Source of the DNA: Natrinema hispanicum
GTDB taxonomy: Archaea > Halobacteriota > Halobacteria > Halobacteriales > Natrialbaceae
Length of the DNA: 41,363 bases
NCBI RefSeq assembly: GCF_900111485.1
Contig: NZ_FOIC01000022.1
Coordinates: 1-41,363 of the forward strand
Direction of reading: 5' to 3'
Of the stretch, positions 1 through 7,694 are shown in pieces (positions within the stretch are counted from its first letter, which is position 1; each line of letters starts with the position of its first letter). Made by a program: the position numbers and the translations under genes. The notes beneath the pieces are model-generated. The model saw only the letters and a list, made by a program, of their open reading frames with translations, did not search any database and was not told the DNA's origin.

Positions 1-299
1 CCGAGGAATACGGCATCCTCATTGACCGCGTAGACGAGGAGAACACCTCGAAGACGTGTTCGTGTTGCGGGCGGATTCGGGATAGCAACCGCGTAGAGCG
101 TGGTCTGTATGTCTGTTCGTCGTGCGAAACGACGATGAACGCAGACGTGAACGGTGCGGTGAACATTCGGAGAAAGATAACTCAGAGTCCCCCGACCGGG
201 GATATGAGTAACGGCTGGTTGGCACAGCCCGGAGTCTTCCTGTTCGACCGTGAGAGCGGACGGTTCACACCGAGAGAACAGGGAGTCTGCAAACCCTAA
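1..299 (+). CDS. tnpB: TnpB RNA-guided endonuclease, C-terminal part (5' truncated by window edge)
   Basis: Only the last 98 residues are in the window, in the frame beginning at base 3 and ending with TAA at 297-299. The visible part holds the C-terminal zinc ribbon (CSCC, then CSSC about 16 residues later) and the last RuvC acidic motif (MNADVNGAVNI), with the Asp that completes the RuvC-like DED triad of TnpB/Cas12-type nucleases. TnpB cuts DNA under guidance of an RNA made from the element's right end. The N-terminal and main RuvC residues lie upstream, so whether this copy is active cannot be judged. The sequence is diverged from the two complete tnpB copies at 3864 and 39823, so it represents a separate insertion lineage. 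Confidence 0.85.
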   Translation, partial: EEYGILIDRVDEENTSKTCSCCGRIRDSNRVERGLYVCSSCETTMNADVNGAVNIRRKITQSPPTGDMSNGWLAQPGVFLFDRESGRFTPREQGVCKP

Positions 300-349
300 T
301 ATCCCAACGCTCGGGATTCCTCCGGGTTCAGCCGGAGGAGGATGTCAAC
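1..349 (+). mobile_element. Right-hand part of an IS1341-type (IS200/IS605 family) tnpB element
   Basis: The window opens inside the element. It contains the 3' end of tnpB followed by a right end with a hairpin (arms 318-325 and 332-339, loop GTTCAG). The element appears to end at GATGTCAA near 348, because the DUF234 reading frame resumes at about 347. In this family the right end also encodes the scaffold of the TnpB guide RNA, so the guide would be read from the DUF234 gene just beyond 349. The left end lies outside the window. Confidence 0.75.
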
Positions 350-730
350 GAACCAGAACTGCCTGATTTCGTCAGTCAAAAGTTCGAAACGCTTTGCCAG
401 AATGCACTCCCGAACCTGTATCCAGAGAAGTTGTTCCTCGACATCGGCCGCTGGTGGTACAAAGAACATGAAGTGGATGTTGTCGGGTTCACCACAGACG
501 GAACGATGGTTGTCGGTGAATGCAAGTTCACTAATTCGCCACTGGACTACAGTGCTCTGTCATCACTCGAAGATCACGCGTCGAAAATTCGCTGGACGCC
601 AGACTCCGGCGAAGTTGACACGGAATACGCGTTGTTCACACGAAGTGGCGCAACACAATCAATACATGAAGCCGTGTCCGAGCGTGACGATATCCAATTA
701 TTCAACTTAGATGATATTACTGGATCATAG
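347..730 (+). pseudogene. Archaeal DUF234-type ATPase, C-terminal fragment interrupted by a tnpB element
   Basis: From about 347 an open frame runs to TAG at 728-730 with no sensible start codon of its own; a TTG at 431 exists but lies inside conserved sequence. The product matches the C-terminal DUF234 domain of archaeal AAA ATPases: LPDFVSQKFETLCQ, then WWYKEHEVDVVG and VVGECKF. The Glu-Asp and Glu-x-Lys residues give the PD-(D/E)xK nuclease-like signature. The N-terminal P-loop ATPase half is missing and would lie beyond the left end of the element, outside the window. Insertion of the element at this point is inferred from the immediate resumption of frame after its right end. This family is common on archaeal mobile elements, and its function is not settled. 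Confidence 0.75.
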
Positions 731-755
731 TGAATGGAGTATTTGTTGTGAGTGA

Positions 756-884
756 AAGACCGTGAATTCCTCGGTCAAGCGCTCGTACGGCTCTGCCGTC
801 CGAGCGCGTGAATGGTACCGCGAGTTCCGTGAGATTGTCCTGATGTGTCTCGTCTATAACATCAACCAGTACGTAACCTGCTGA
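756..884 (+). pseudogene. Transposase C-terminal remnant (IS5-like DDE family)
   Basis: A 42-codon open stretch between an in-frame TGA (753-755) and TGA (882-884) reads AVRAREWYREFREIVL and then CLVYNIN. This resembles the C-terminal helix of haloarchaeal IS5-type DDE transposases, which end with a W-x-x-x-F-R-E-hydrophobic pattern and a Y-N-I motif. No start codon, catalytic triad or terminal inverted repeat is visible, so this is a short relic. The family call rests on recognition of the motif only. Confidence 0.5.
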
Positions 885-968
885 TTCCAACGCCGTATGG
901 CGATTCAATAGAGCCAATCGACCCCAATTCGGGAAATCCTGAAGAGGTGCTACCGCGAACGAACAGCC

Positions 969-1223
969 ATGGCCGACTACATCGTGGAACTCAAAGACTC
1001 GGTCTTTCGTGAGACACCACTCGCGGAGGCGAATTTCGATGAGGATTGTCGACTTGTGTTCGGCTCGAAAGCGGACGCAGAGAAGTGGGTGACTGAACAG
1101 AACCGAGAACACACGAGCAGGGGGCAACTCACGCTCCACACCGCCCATCCGGCCGACACGTCGGATGTCGACGCCTACGTCGTCTTCCAGCCGGTGAAAG
1201 GCGTCTGGGTTCCAGATTCGTAG
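969..1223 (+). CDS. Small acidic hypothetical protein
   Basis: An 84-residue protein starting MADYIVELKDSVFRE, not recognised as a named family. It is acidic (many Asp/Glu, few Lys), as expected for a cytoplasmic haloarchaeal protein, and has no signal peptide or membrane segment. The ATG follows the transposase relic, and the gene ends 65 bp before the SWIM protein gene on the same strand. It could be co-transcribed with that gene, but no shared promoter evidence is visible. The long opposite-strand frame across it lacks haloarchaeal protein character, which favours this strand. Confidence 0.6.
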   Translation: MADYIVELKDSVFRETPLAEANFDEDCRLVFGSKADAEKWVTEQNREHTSRGQLTLHTAHPADTSDVDAYVVFQPVKGVWVPDS

Positions 1224-1288
1224 GCACACGGCCCCCTGCCGTCCACTACAGTATTACTACGGACCCAGGCAATAGATACGTTACAAGG

Positions 1289-3106
1289 ATGGCGAGTTCC
1301 GACCCGACACTTACGGAGGCAGCAGTCCGAGATCTGGCACGCCCCCAGTCATACGACCGGGGGGAAAACTACTACGACGAGGGTGCCGTTGTCGAACTCG
1401 TCCGGCGCGGTGAGACGATCCGAGCGGCGGTTGAAGGCAGCCAGTACGAGCCCTACCAGGTGCGGATCGAGCTCGACGAAACCGGGGTCGTCGACACGGC
1501 GTGTTCCTGTCCATACGATCACGGTGGGATTTGCAAGCACCGTGTGGCCGTCCTCCTGACGTATGTCTGTGATCCCGACAGGATCGACGAGCGACCGCCA
1601 GTCTCCGAACTGGTCGCCGACGCGGATCCCGAGGATCTCCGTGACGTTCTTGTCGACCTCGTCGAGAGTTACTCGGAGTTGGCAGAGCAGGTTGAGTCCC
1701 GGCTCGAACCACTAGACGCAGGAGATGAGGGTGACGACGCTCGCGACCGCACGCCCGACATCAATCGGAAGTCGATCCGCCAGCAGGTGCAGTACATTCT
1801 CCGTCCCACCGAGGGACGTAGCGCCCACGCGTACGACCCGTATGAGGCGGTCGAAACTGACGTCGAGAAGTTGCGAAACCTGCTCGACCAGGCACGGACA
1901 GCCGTCGAGGCCGGCGACGGCGAGACGACACTGGATATCCTCGAACCGCTGGTCGACGAACTCATGGACGAGGAGTGGCTCGCTCTCTCGTACGACGATT
2001 CGCACGCGATCTTCGAGTTTTTCGACGAGGTCGACCGAGTGCTGGCCGAGGCATTGCTCACGGCCGACCTCTCGGAGGCCGAGCGTGCCGACTGGGAAGA
2101 GCGGCTCTGGGCGTGGGAACAGGAGATGGAAGGCTATACCCACCAGCCACCGTACAGCGTCGCCCTCGAAGCGGCACAGCGGGGCTGGGACTTCGAGCCG
2201 GTCCAGCGGGCGATGCAGGGCGACATCGGCTACGCGGACCTCTGGGAGGGCGATCCGCCGTGGTATGCCGAGGACTTCGTCAGGGCCCGCCTCAACGTCA
2301 TCGAACGCCAAGACCGCATCGATGAGTACCTGAACCTGGCGGAGGCTGCGGACCTGATCGACGACTACGGGACCATGCTCGTCGAGGAGGGACGGATTGA
2401 CGAGGCGATCGAGTACGGCCGACGCAATCTGTACTCCCCGGACGAGGCACTCACGCTGGCCAAGGCCCTTCGAGAACACGACCGGCCGGAGGCCGCCCTG
2501 AAGATTGCCCAGCACGGATTGACCCTCGACGACAGCAGCGAGCAAGCGGAGCTGGCCGAGTGGCTCCGCGACCGGGCCAGCAGCATGGGCGAATCCGAGA
2601 TTGCGCTGGAGGCAGCCATTGCTGCGTTCGACGCCTCGCCGACGCTTGCGGCCTATCAGGCTACAGAGGAACTCGCTGGCGAGGAGTGGCCAACCGTCCG
2701 CGAGGAGCTACTGGAATCGCTTGCAGACAAGGACACGAGACAGCGGACTGCGCGACGGCACGTCGAGATTTTTCTATACGCGGAGCGATACGACGAGGCC
2801 ATTGCCATCGCGGACCGCTTTTCGGATTACAAGGTCGTGGAACCGGTCGTCGAGGCCGTCTGGGAGGAGCACCCCCACTGGACGATCAACGCCTGCAAGG
2901 AGCAGGCCGAGCCTCTCATCGAGGAGGGACAGTCTCAGCAGTATCACCATGCGGTGGACTGGCTGGAGCACGCGGGAAAGGCAGCCCAGGCGTCGGGAAA
3001 CCTCGACGAGTGGCGTACCTACGTGGAGGACTTACGAGACGAGCACTATCAGAAGTACAAGTTGCGACCGATGCTGGTGGATCTGTTGGAGGAGTTCTCG
3101 TGTTGA
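1289..3106 (+). CDS. SWIM zinc-finger protein with a long helical-repeat (TPR-like) region
   Basis: 605 residues. The N-terminus has a SWIM zinc finger of pattern C-x-C-x7-C-x-H (Cys72, Cys74, Cys82, His84; CSCPYDHGGICKH). SWIM domains occur in proteins that bind DNA or other proteins. Residues from about 110 to the end are mostly amphipathic helices arranged as TPR-like repeats, for example around IDEAIEYGRRNLYSPDEALT and YDEAIAIADRF, suggesting a protein-interaction solenoid. The C-terminus (EDLRDEHYQKYKLRPMLVDL) resembles the separated C-terminal piece of the disrupted gene at 3788-6621, so the two genes are paralogs, with the second lacking the SWIM domain. The gene stands alone on the plus strand. 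Its partner is unknown, and the nearby zinc-finger, SprT-like and pRiA4b-like genes may be functionally linked (inference). Confidence 0.85.
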   Translation: MASSDPTLTEAAVRDLARPQSYDRGENYYDEGAVVELVRRGETIRAAVEGSQYEPYQVRIELDETGVVDTACSCPYDHGGICKHRVAVLLTYVCDPDRIDERPPVSELVADADPEDLRDVLVDLVESYSELAEQVESRLEPLDAGDEGDDARDRTPDINRKSIRQQVQYILRPTEGRSAHAYDPYEAVETDVEKLRNLLDQARTAVEAGDGETTLDILEPLVDELMDEEWLALSYDDSHAIFEFFDEVDRVLAEALLTADLSEAERADWEERLWAWEQEMEGYTHQPPYSVALEAAQRGWDFEPVQRAMQGDIGYADLWEGDPPWYAEDFVRARLNVIERQDRIDEYLNLAEAADLIDDYGTMLVEEGRIDEAIEYGRRNLYSPDEALTLAKALREHDRPEAALKIAQHGLTLDDSSEQAELAEWLRDRASSMGESEIALEAAIAAFDASPTLAAYQATEELAGEEWPTVREELLESLADKDTRQRTARRHVEIFLYAERYDEAIAIADRFSDYKVVEPVVEAVWEEHPHWTINACKEQAEPLIEEGQSQQYHHAVDWLEHAGKAAQASGNLDEWRTYVEDLRDEHYQKYKLRPMLVDLLEEFSC

Positions 3107-3283
3107 TCTGAAACAGGTGAAGCGTGGACAGAGATACCAGAGACCGCTCTCACCGCGCCGGACGGGCCTGACGTCAGTCTGTGCTGAAAGAGCAGATAGA
3201 GAGCGACGAGGCAGTCTCCTTTTGGCTCCCGGCTAGCACCTCGTGCGATAGCCTACTCTGTCTTCGTGGATAGATTTCAACCG

Positions 3284-3772
3284 ATGCAAACCGAGACGTG
3301 GATCGAGCGAACGATCATCGACCAACTCACCACCCACGACAGACGCTACAAACACGATTACGGTGGCGTCGAAAAAACGACCGATGACCTCGTCTCAGCC
3401 TGTGTGAAACTCGATCTCATCACGTCAGGGGACGAACCCGGACTTCCATCGATAGAGCAGTTTTTCACAGCGGACGCGGATCTCGAACCAGAGGTCGAGA
3501 CGACACTCGAATCACTCGAGGAACGGGGCCTGATTGAGCGTGTCGGGGAGCGCGAGCGGCTTGGCCCACCGCTCGAACCGGGTGACTACGAGACTACAGT
3601 TCTCTGGGAGCCGACAGTCGATGGACGGGCCGAAGCGACCGCAATTCGCGAGGCATACTCCACAAAGGTCGAAGCACTCGCGGAATCGCACGGCACAGAA
3701 TCAGACGAGTTCAAGGAACAAATCGTGACGCTCGCCAGAACGTACGGCATCCTCCCGAACTACTTCGGATGA
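3284..3772 (+). CDS. Hypothetical acidic protein, possible winged-helix fold
   Basis: 162 residues from the ATG at 3284 (MQTETWIERTIID); an in-frame GTG at 3266 would add six residues. No family was recognised. The middle segment, with ESLEERGLIERVGERERLG followed by short beta-like strands, resembles the recognition helix and wing of winged-helix proteins (for example LEERGLIERVG), but this is only a local pattern. The C-terminus is helical. It is 177 bp downstream of the SWIM gene and converges on the disrupted helical-repeat gene and its tnpB element. Confidence 0.6.
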   Translation: MQTETWIERTIIDQLTTHDRRYKHDYGGVEKTTDDLVSACVKLDLITSGDEPGLPSIEQFFTADADLEPEVETTLESLEERGLIERVGERERLGPPLEPGDYETTVLWEPTVDGRAEATAIREAYSTKVEALAESHGTESDEFKEQIVTLARTYGILPNYFG

Positions 3773-3787
3773 GATCCTGATCGAGGC

Positions 3788-3859
3788 TCAGATCCCGGCT
3801 TTCTCCAGTTCGTCGAGAAACGCCGGCCGATTCGAGTACTCGTCTCGCAGGAACGACAG
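3788..3859 (-). pseudogene. Detached 3' end of the helical-repeat gene, beyond the tnpB element
   Basis: Reading the minus strand beyond the element's right end (TTCAC), an open frame gives LSFLRDEYSNRPAFLDEL, then EKAGI and TGA at 3790-3788. This matches the position and style of the C-terminus of the SWIM paralog (EDLRDEHYQKYKLRPMLVDL). It supplies the tail missing from the gene broken at about 5272. The element therefore split one gene into a large 5' part and this short 3' part. Confidence 0.7.
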
Positions 3860-4010
3860 TGAACTACCCCGACCTACTCGCCGCCTTCGGCGGCTCCTTG
3901 AGGGCGGGGCTTCCCGTTTCAACGACACGACTTGCAGACACGGAAACCGAGTCCACAGCGGTCGCAGTCTCTGCAGGCGTAGATTCGGAGTGAACCACTC
4001 CTAGTGTGTT
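3859..4010 (-). ncRNA. Predicted omega RNA (reRNA) scaffold of the tnpB element
   Basis: In characterised IS200/IS605 elements the guide-RNA scaffold is the 3' part of tnpB plus the right end, with the guide starting immediately outside the element. Here the right-end hairpins at 3867-3909 would form the 3' scaffold. The guide would read from about 3858 downwards, that is, the start of the interrupted gene's tail. The 5' limit is a guess from family size, and no promoter is visible. Confidence 0.4.
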
Positions 4011-5162
4011 GAGACCACGCGACAGCACGTTCACCGACGCGTTCCAATCCCTGTCCAGCTCGAACCCGCACGCTGGACACGAATGCTCGCGTTTCCAGAT
4101 GGGCTTCCACGTCGAAACGCCGCACGAGGCGCACTCCTTGGTCGTCCCGCGCGGCTCGACTTCCTTGACGTGACAGCCGTTCTTCTCGCCGTGGTGTTTG
4201 AGGATGGTAATGAAGTCGCGCCACCCGACCTCGGCCTTGTTCCGTGCATTCTCCGGCGATTCGAGCATCTCCTTTACGGAGAGGTCTTCGACGAAGACGG
4301 CGTCGTACTCAGTGGTGTAGAAATGCGCGAGCTTGTGCTTGAAGTCTCGCTTCTTGTTTGACATCCGGGCGTGGACTTCCGCGACACGGCGGCGTTGCTT
4401 CTCCCAGTTGTGTGATTCGTACTCTTTTCGAGAGAGCGAGCGTTGCTCGCGTTCGAGCCGCTCGCGGTCAGCGGATAGGTCGAGCCGCTCGATCGAGCGC
4501 CCATCCGAATCGTGGATAAAGTTGAGCACACCGAGGTCAAGACCCACGGTGTCATCGGGATGGATGTCTTCGACGGCGGGTGTCTCGGGTGTATCAGTCT
4601 TGATGCAGAACGAGACGAACCACGCGCCGGTCGGCTCTTTCTTGAGAGTCACCTCTTTGATTTGCTCGTGGTCAGGGAGGTCTCGATGGAGGCGAATCGG
4701 AATTTCGCGAGTTTTGCCCTTAAGTTTCGTGAGGATGAGGAGTCCGCGTCCGTTCGGGCCACTCTTCTTGTCGAGTTCGAAGCCTGATTGGCGGTACGTG
4801 AAACTCCTGTACTCTCGGGGCTTTTTCCAGTTCAACGATCCTACGTTGTAGCCCTTGGCTTTGAGCTTCCCGAGGTTCTCGATGTTGTCTCGGATGCGCT
4901 CGACGGCCTTCTGCAGGACGGTGGAGTAGACCTGTTTCAGGTCTGGCCACCAGTCTTTCATCGTGGGTAGCGTGTCGCGGATGCTCCAGACGCGCTGGCG
5001 GAGCGTGCCCGCGTCGTTGGGAATTTTGTTGAACTCGCAGAGTGCGTGGTTGTAGGTTTGCCGCACGATGTTCCGGGTCCAGTCCATCGCTTCGCGTTGC
5101 TCGGTGGTTGGGAGCAATCGAAAGCGAGGGCTGTATATCATCCGATGTGTCTCTATGTACAA
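3864..5162 (-). CDS. tnpB: TnpB RNA-guided endonuclease (IS1341-type)
   Basis: 432 residues, full length for the family. The N-terminal OrfB HTH region begins YSPRFRLLPTTEQREAM. The RuvC-like active site is intact by inspection: Asp in VGLDLGVLNF, Glu in AVFVEDLSV, and Asp in ELDRDWNASVNV. The zinc ribbon has CASC and CPAC pairs. TnpB nicks or cuts DNA next to a short transposon-associated motif under guidance of an RNA from the element's right end. The C-terminal tail (SPALKEPPKAASRSG) is encoded by the hairpin end, showing the usual overlap of the gene with the guide-RNA scaffold. An internal ATG at 5141 (MIYSPRF) is an equally good start. No transposase gene is adjacent. Confidence 0.9.
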   Translation of the reverse strand: MYIETHRMIYSPRFRLLPTTEQREAMDWTRNIVRQTYNHALCEFNKIPNDAGTLRQRVWSIRDTLPTMKDWWPDLKQVYSTVLQKAVERIRDNIENLGKLKAKGYNVGSLNWKKPREYRSFTYRQSGFELDKKSGPNGRGLLILTKLKGKTREIPIRLHRDLPDHEQIKEVTLKKEPTGAWFVSFCIKTDTPETPAVEDIHPDDTVGLDLGVLNFIHDSDGRSIERLDLSADRERLEREQRSLSRKEYESHNWEKQRRRVAEVHARMSNKKRDFKHKLAHFYTTEYDAVFVEDLSVKEMLESPENARNKAEVGWRDFITILKHHGEKNGCHVKEVEPRGTTKECASCGVSTWKPIWKREHSCPACGFELDRDWNASVNVLSRGLNTLGVVHSESTPAETATAVDSVSVSASRVVETGSPALKEPPKAASRSG

Positions 5163-5271
5163 TAGATTCTACGGTAAAGATTCTGGTTGTCCCGTGTTTG
5201 AGACTCGTGCGGATGCCGTATCCCCGCCCTACTCGCTCTCTCCGATCGCTCCTTGAGGGCGGGGGCTTGGC

Positions 5272-6621
5272 ACCCTCACCGCCACCGCTAAATTTTCGAA
5301 CCGTCGGTCACGTCCCAGCGTCTGTATCGTCTGGAGGTGTTCGGCGATCTGTCTGTAATACTTGCGACGACTCGCGTCGGTAGCGGCCTTCTTGATTTCG
5401 CGACGATACGCATCGAAGTACGCGGCGGGATCGTGGGCTCCGAGTTGGTCGATGTAGGCTTCGAACAGATCGAGATCGTGGGCGTTCGTGACTGTCTCGA
5501 AGGCGTCTTCGATCCGATCCTCTCGCAGGTAGATTTCGATGATCGTGTCGGCGTCCCACTGACTATCCAGTCGGTTGACAATCGTGTCGACGACGTGCTC
5601 CCGCTCGTCGTCGGGCGTTGCTGCCTTCAGCCGCTCGAAGTACGGCCAGTCCGTCCGTTCGACGAACAGCCCAATTATCGTATCCCGAAAGGCGTCGGCG
5701 TCCGTCTCCTCGTACTGATCGACAAGGAACTCACAGAGCCCGACTGTATCTGACCCAGAGAATGCCACAGTCCCGTACTCCGCGACGGTAATAGCGGCCT
5801 CCCGTTCACCTTCCTCCACTAGGAGGCGAGCATATCGGAGACAGAGGTGTCGAGATGCAGGATAGTGTCGGTTGAGGATGCCTCCGAGTTCTGCCTGCTC
5901 GTCGATGCGGTCGAGCAGTTCCACGTAGCCGCGCAGCCAGGCGGTTTCGGTGAATTCGTCGAGTAACTCCTCTTCGCCGGCGTGGGTAGTGAGATCACCG
6001 CGTCGCCACGTATCCGCATCCTCGTCGCACTGGCTACCGTAGAGTCGATCGGAATCGAGCTGTTCGTCGAGTCGATCCCGCAACAGGGACTGCCAGTAGC
6101 GATAGTCGTCCTCGGTCGTACACAACTCCCAGAGCGCCTCTCTGAAGTGCTGGGGGGAATCCTCCCTCCTCGTGTTCGTTGAGCCACTGGTCGAAACAGT
6201 ATTCGATGTACTCGCGTTTCTCCTCGTGCGGGAGGTTCGCCTCACGGATAGTGGTTGCGTAGTTCTCGATGGCGTCCTGAAAGGTTTCGTCGTGTTCGAA
6301 GCCACCCCGATGAGGATCGAACTCGTGGAGGTGATCGCGCCTCGCCTCGAACATCGCACGATAGATGGTCGCAGCGTCGCGGTATCGCCTCTTCTCGATA
6401 TACGACTCTGCCCGGTCTTCGTACGTGGTGAAGTTTGGTGCAGACTGGTACCCGTATTTGGATTCGATTTCGTCTCGTAGTTCGTAGACATCGAGATCCG
6501 ACGTGTCCAGAAAGGAATGAAACCGCCGTTCGAGGCCCGGGTCGGCTGCCAATTCCCGGGCGAGAAACGTTCGGAGTACCTCCGGCGGCGTCTCTTCGAG
6601 TTTCTTCTCGATGTCGCTCAT
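5272..6621 (-). pseudogene. Helical-repeat (TPR-like) protein, frameshifted and cut by a tnpB element
   Basis: The gene starts at 6621 (MSDIEKKLEETPPEVLRTFL), its ATGA overlapping the stop of the upstream zinc-finger gene. The first frame is good to about residue 155 (QWLNEHEE). The sensible continuation (DSPQHFREALWELCTTEDDY) is in another frame, so there is a frameshift near 6155-6175 in a run of G and C (GGGAGGATTCCCCCC). The second frame runs to NLAVAVRV near 5272 and then enters the element's left end. The missing tail is at 3788-3859. The product is a helical-repeat paralog of the C-terminal part of the SWIM protein at 1289 but lacks the SWIM finger. The frameshift could be a sequencing error; the insertion is structural. 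Loss of function is likely. Confidence 0.8.
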
Positions 6622-7607
6622 ATCTCCATGTCGCTGAACGCCCAGTCTTCGCCCAGTCGCCGGTGGAAACCCTCGGTTTCGATCGTCTCTCGCAGCCGCG
6701 ACCGAACTGCCTCGTCGAATTCGAACCGGTAGTCCAGTTCCTCGCGAAGATCCCAGTACCGGGGAATTTTCGGCGTTGAATCGTGATCGACCGTTGCCAG
6801 AATCGACGCCAGTAGGTATCGGTCTTCGTAATCGATTTGCTCGTCAGCGAGCAACGCGTCGAGCAGGTCGGCCGCGGCGTGCTGGTCGGCGTAGAACGTA
6901 TGTGGGAGCACGCCCCGCACCCAGAACAGTTCTTCGGTGACGACCTCTTGGACGTGGTCTGCAACCGAGTACTCGGGATGGCCGATCCCCCAGCCGTAGG
7001 TGAGTGATTCCTCCCCGCTGACGTCTCCCATCGACTCCCAGAACGACCCGAGATACACCAACGCTTCGACGGGGATTGCCGCAACGCCATCGTTCAGTCG
7101 CGTCCTGATGACGTGGCGTCCGACCACGTTCTCGATGAACGGGCTCACGAGGGGCTCCTCGGCTGTATTCTCGCGCGAATAGGCATCGATTACCTCTATG
7201 AGAAAGTCCCAACCCTCGCGCGTGGCGATTTCGTCGAGAGCCGCTGCGGCCGGCTCGTAAAACGCCCAGAGGATCCCGCGATACGTGTCGTAGTCTTCTC
7301 TGTCGTGGTACTCCCGGAGCTCTCGCTCGTACCGGCCGATCAACCTGAATGCAGCGTCGACGTCTCCCTGGGCAGCCTCCTCGAGCGTGGTTTTCAGCCC
7401 GTCGCTCGCGGCTTCAAGCCCCCGCTTCTTGCGCTCCGAACTCCGTTGCTGCATGTTGGCGCCGAGTGCGTCCGAAATCGAATCGAGGAACGCGTCGAAC
7501 GACGACAGCGGGTCCTCGCTTTCTGGCTCATCCGTCGGACAGTCGTGCAGACGAAGGCGGCTTAACGTGTTGAACGTCTCGCCGCAGTCGGGGCATTCGT
7601 GTGGCAT
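6618..7607 (-). CDS. Paralog B: zinc-finger protein of an unrecognised haloarchaeal family
   Basis: 329 residues. An N-terminal finger (CPDCGETFNTLSRLRLHDC) has Cys5, Cys8, His21 and Cys23. After an acidic linker comes a helical body with the signature RHVIRTRLNDG, then VEALVYLG, then YGWGIGHPEYSV and, near the end, PRYWDLREELDYRFEFD. The same blocks recur in the proteins at 8672-9511 and 10595-11641, defining a local three-member family. The catalytic function is unknown, and no P-loop or protease motif is seen. The gene sits between the SprT-like gene (87 bp upstream) and the broken helical-repeat gene, to which it is translationally coupled by ATGA. This suggests one operon. Confidence 0.8.
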   Translation of the reverse strand: MPHECPDCGETFNTLSRLRLHDCPTDEPESEDPLSSFDAFLDSISDALGANMQQRSSERKKRGLEAASDGLKTTLEEAAQGDVDAAFRLIGRYERELREYHDREDYDTYRGILWAFYEPAAAALDEIATREGWDFLIEVIDAYSRENTAEEPLVSPFIENVVGRHVIRTRLNDGVAAIPVEALVYLGSFWESMGDVSGEESLTYGWGIGHPEYSVADHVQEVVTEELFWVRGVLPHTFYADQHAAADLLDALLADEQIDYEDRYLLASILATVDHDSTPKIPRYWDLREELDYRFEFDEAVRSRLRETIETEGFHRRLGEDWAFSDMEI

Positions 7608-7694
7608 CGTTCGTGTTCGTCTGGATATGCGAGGAGGAGACGTATCTGTGTTCGGGGATCTCCTCCTACGGAATCCGAAAGCGTGGCGATACGG

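Larger units (their letters stand above)
3859..5272 (-). mobile_element. Complete IS1341-type tnpB element inserted in a helical-repeat gene
   Basis: About 1.41 kb with no tnpA, so it depends on an external transposase. The right end (minus strand) closes with GTAGTTCAC at about 3859, preceded by a long imperfect inverted repeat (arms 3867-3875 and 3901-3909) enclosing a tight GCCGCC/GGCGGC hairpin. The left end has a related structure with 9-bp perfect arms CCCCGCCCT (5222-5230) and AGGGCGGGG (5256-5264). The element at 39809-41260 shares the same end design. The exact left boundary is uncertain by about 10-20 bp. IS200/IS605 elements make no target duplication, and none is seen. Confidence 0.8.
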
